Assembly (NCBI GenBank): GCA_945906765.1
Contig: CAMDRF010000016.1
Location: forward strand, 1-43,227
Direction: 5' to 3'
Origin: Nitrosovibrio sp. Nv4
Lineage (GTDB): Bacteria > Pseudomonadota > Gammaproteobacteria > Burkholderiales > SG8-39
DNA: 43,227 bases
Part shown: piece after piece, positions 42,916-43,227 of the stretch
How the letters are laid out: each line of letters starts with the position of its first letter
How positions within the stretch are numbered: position 1 is the first letter of the stretch
Program-made: the position numbers and the translations under genes
The notes under the pieces: model-generated
Databases searched by the model: none
Seen by the model: the letters and a program-made list of their open reading frames with translations, nothing else
Told to the model about the DNA's origin: nothing

Positions 42916-42930
42916 GCTGCAGACGTGTCG
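42853..42930. promoter_or_regulatory. Cluster of ACGTGTCG octamers around the Fic start
   Basis: ACGTGTCG occurs at 42853-42860, 42893-42900 and 42923-42930, and its complement CGACACGT at 42878-42885. The first and the inverted copy form a dyad extended by AAAA/TTTT. The second overlaps the predicted -35 box and the third contains the GTG start codon. Four sites in 78 bases is strong evidence for an operator. Confidence 0.7.
42890..42918 (+). promoter_or_regulatory. Sigma70-type promoter giving a leaderless Fic mRNA
   Basis: TTGACG (42890-42895) and TAAGCT (42913-42918) are 17 bases apart. The expected transcript start, about seven bases after the -10 box, is the GTG at 42925, and there is no room for a Shine-Dalgarno sequence. 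The promoter lies within the last codons of yhaV. Confidence 0.55.
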
Positions 42931-43227
42931 CAAAAAGCCACTTCCGTAAACACGACCAAAGGGAACCCCTGGGACCCCGAGCGGCCCTACAACGACCTTC
43001 CCAAGCTCCCTCCGGCCGTCGAGATAGAGACAAAAGACGTTTTAAAGCAATGCGTTAAGTCCAGGGCGGCACTTGGCGAACTGAAGCAAGCGGCCGAGTT
43101 GATCCCCAACCCCTCGATGCTCATCAATACCCTGCCGCTCCTTGAGGCGCGGGCGAGTTCCGAGATCGAAAACATCGTGACGACGGCCGACCGGCTGTTC
43201 CAGCACTCGGGGGCCGGCGGCGGCGCC
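42925..43227 (+). CDS. Fic family protein, N-terminal part (gene runs off window)
   Basis: About 101 codons from GTG 42925 to the window end. [20 protein letters not shown] and [20 protein letters not shown] are the conserved Fic_N/adapter region of chromosomal Fic AMP-transferases. S78-SEI-E82-N83 matches the (S/T)xxxE(G/N) inhibitory helix motif, whose glutamate blocks ATP gamma-phosphate binding, so this is a class II self-inhibited enzyme. The catalytic HPFxxGNGR motif would lie beyond the window. Fic genes of this type often accompany restriction loci. The start codon lies inside a repeated operator octamer, suggesting autoregulation. Confidence 0.88.
   Translation, partial: MSQKATSVNTTKGNPWDPERPYNDLPKLPPAVEIETKDVLKQCVKSRAALGELKQAAELIPNPSMLINTLPLLEARASSEIENIVTTADRLFQHSGAGGGA

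Noticed and set aside
1-43227. CRISPR arrays, tRNA, rRNA and riboswitches
   Set aside because: Scanning by eye showed no regularly spaced identical repeats, cloverleaf-like GTTCGA segments or known riboswitch cores in the intergenic spaces; weak or diverged RNA genes could still be missed.

Overview
The window is a GC-rich, densely packed bacterial chromosome segment whose gene content points to a betaproteobacterium, probably an environmental Burkholderiales- or Rhodocyclales-like organism. Three things suggest this: several Bug/TctC-type tripartite tricarboxylate transporter proteins, an AlkA-AccA-TilS neighbourhood, and the block ndk-rlmN-pilW-rodZ-ispG-hisS-yfgM-bamB-der, which is typical of that class. 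Nothing in the window fixes the species. No rRNA, tRNA, CRISPR array or complete IS element was seen.

Bases 1-16,000 are mainly uptake and catabolism: a partial crotonase, a TctC-TctB-TctA transporter, an SDR plus Bug pair, an IlvD/Edd dehydratase, a CaiB-type CoA transferase, the potassium transporter Kup and a DctP-DctQ-DctM TRAP transporter. Several damaged genes lie among them. A cysteine synthase has lost its C-terminus at a junction with a Ser/Thr kinase fragment, which is followed by a cyclic-nucleotide-binding fragment in another frame. A DUF4143 ATPase relic lacks its P-loop and carries an internal amber codon. The CoA transferase lacks about 70 N-terminal residues. The same kind of lesion recurring suggests local gene decay, or assembly joins that should be checked.

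Bases 16,000-20,900 are housekeeping or repair: an HU-like protein, an HNH endonuclease, a DUF6352-like protein that apparently starts at CTG, an AlkA-type glycosylase, accA and tilS. Bases 20,900-22,540 form a small accessory patch. A MNT nucleotidyltransferase/HEPN toxin-antitoxin pair sits between two diverged direct copies of the 3' end of a CHAT-protease gene. The second copy reads in frame into a HigA-like HTH antitoxin.

Bases 22,500-32,390 hold a second crotonase and the conserved ndk-to-der block, which joins nucleotide metabolism, tRNA/rRNA modification, pilus assembly, cell shape, isoprenoid synthesis, outer-membrane assembly and ribosome GTPase functions with mostly overlapping or touching genes.

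Directly after der, where hfq commonly follows in betaproteobacteria, a defence island begins at about 32,400 and runs to the window end. It is an enlarged type I restriction-modification operon: hsdM, a DUF1016/YhcG-type PD-(D/E)XK nuclease, an unrecognised 102-residue helical protein, hsdS, an AlbA_2/HATPase (Schlafen-like) protein and hsdR. The first five genes are joined by four consecutive 4-base ATGA overlaps. It is followed by a broken small gene, a YhaV-family toxin and the start of a self-inhibited Fic AMP-transferase gene with an unusual leaderless promoter built on repeated octamers. This island is the best candidate for a composite, incompletely described defence system.
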